DNA of 5,989 nucleotides from an uncultured bacterium. Lineage in GTDB: Bacteria > Bacillota > Clostridia > Oscillospirales > Oscillospiraceae. Where the stretch lies: assembly GCA_949288405.1 (NCBI GenBank), contig CASEKM010000114.1, positions 1 through 5,989 of the forward strand, given 5' to 3'. The notes under the pieces were generated by a model. The model saw nothing but the letters and a program-made list of their open reading frames with translations, searched no databases and was not told the DNA's origin. Positions 5,845-5,989 of the stretch are shown piece by piece (position 1 is the stretch's first letter; every line of letters starts with the position of its first letter). Both the position numbers and the translations under genes were made by a program.

Positions 5845-5989
5845 TCCTGCTTCCGGCCATTGACCTGTACGGCGGGAAGGAGGTCCGCCTGACAAAGGGG
5901 GACTACGCCCAGATGACCGTCTTCCGGGACGACCCGGCTGCCCAGGCGGCGGACTTTCAGGCGGCGGGAGCCCAGTGGCTCCACACGGT
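5841..5989 (+). CDS. hisA: ProFAR isomerase HisA, N-terminal part (runs off the right edge)
   Basis: Forty-nine codons are visible, beginning MILLPAIDLYGGKEVRLTKG, the first strand and loop of the HisA TIM barrel. The enzyme, 1-(5-phosphoribosyl)-5-[(5-phosphoribosylamino)methylideneamino]imidazole-4-carboxamide isomerase, opens the ribose of ProFAR to give PRFAR, the substrate of HisF/HisH. D8 in PAIDL is the conserved catalytic aspartate, and the phosphate-loop lead-in GDYAQMTVF at 20-28 is typical. HisF shares this fold, but its N-terminus usually reads as a PCLDV-type motif, so HisA is preferred. The ATG overlaps the last bases of hisH (ATGA), with GGAGGGG at 5829-5835 upstream. hisF probably follows outside the window. 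Confidence 0.95.
   Translation, partial: MILLPAIDLYGGKEVRLTKGDYAQMTVFRDDPAAQAADFQAAGAQWLHT

Noticed and set aside
5127..5984. - strand open frame of 285 codons opposite hisH and hisA
   Set aside because: It looks tempting because hisH is frameshifted, but both hisH halves and hisA are recognisable on the + strand and this translation has no family features.

Overview
The window holds most of a histidine biosynthesis operon on the + strand, preceded by the start of a divergent PadR-family regulator gene. The organism looks like a GC-rich member of the Clostridia, most likely a gut Oscillospiraceae of the Flavonifractor/Intestinimonas kind. This is inferred from the strong G/C bias at third codon positions, strong AGGAGG-type ribosome binding sites, the split HisZ plus short HisG enzyme, a clostridial HisZ subtype, and the PadR gene. 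No similarity search was possible, so the genus is a guess.

Layout. Positions 1-171 (- strand) are the first 57 codons of a PadR-type winged-helix regulator that runs off the left edge. The 288 bp from 172 to 459 is a divergent promoter region. On the left is a well-formed padR promoter (TTGACA, 17 bp, TACAAT) with one perfect ATATCG/CGATAT inverted repeat filling its spacer and a second just past the predicted start of transcription. In the middle, 252-323 holds nothing I can assign, and 324-358 is a strong GC-rich hairpin. On the right is the his promoter (TTGACA, 17 bp, TATTCT), with one perfect palindrome centred on the -35 box and another inverted repeat over the start point.

The operon reads hisC (460-1515), hisB (1512-2099), a 130 bp gap containing a 70 bp imperfect palindrome, hisZ (2230-3309), hisG (3306-3923), hisD (3934-5217), hisH (5214-5844, frameshifted) and the start of hisA (5841 to the right edge). 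The hisC-hisB, hisZ-hisG, hisD-hisH and hisH-hisA junctions are ATGA overlaps, which implies translational coupling. The hisB-hisZ gap is the only long break.

How the genes work together. HisG with its regulatory partner HisZ catalyses step 1 (ATP + PRPP). HisA isomerises ProFAR. HisH supplies ammonia to HisF, which must lie outside the window. HisB dehydrates imidazoleglycerol phosphate, HisC transaminates imidazole acetol phosphate, and HisD oxidises histidinol to histidine. HisF, HisI/HisE and histidinol phosphate phosphatase are not seen here. The his leader is only about 50 nt, too short for a T-box or a His-rich leader-peptide attenuator, so a DNA-binding repressor acting on the inverted repeats is the more likely control.

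The most notable observations are a one-base frameshift in hisH, the palindromes over the his promoter, the operator-like array in the padR promoter, and the palindromic element inside the operon. I see no sign of a new multi-gene system; the coding content is ordinary histidine biosynthesis.
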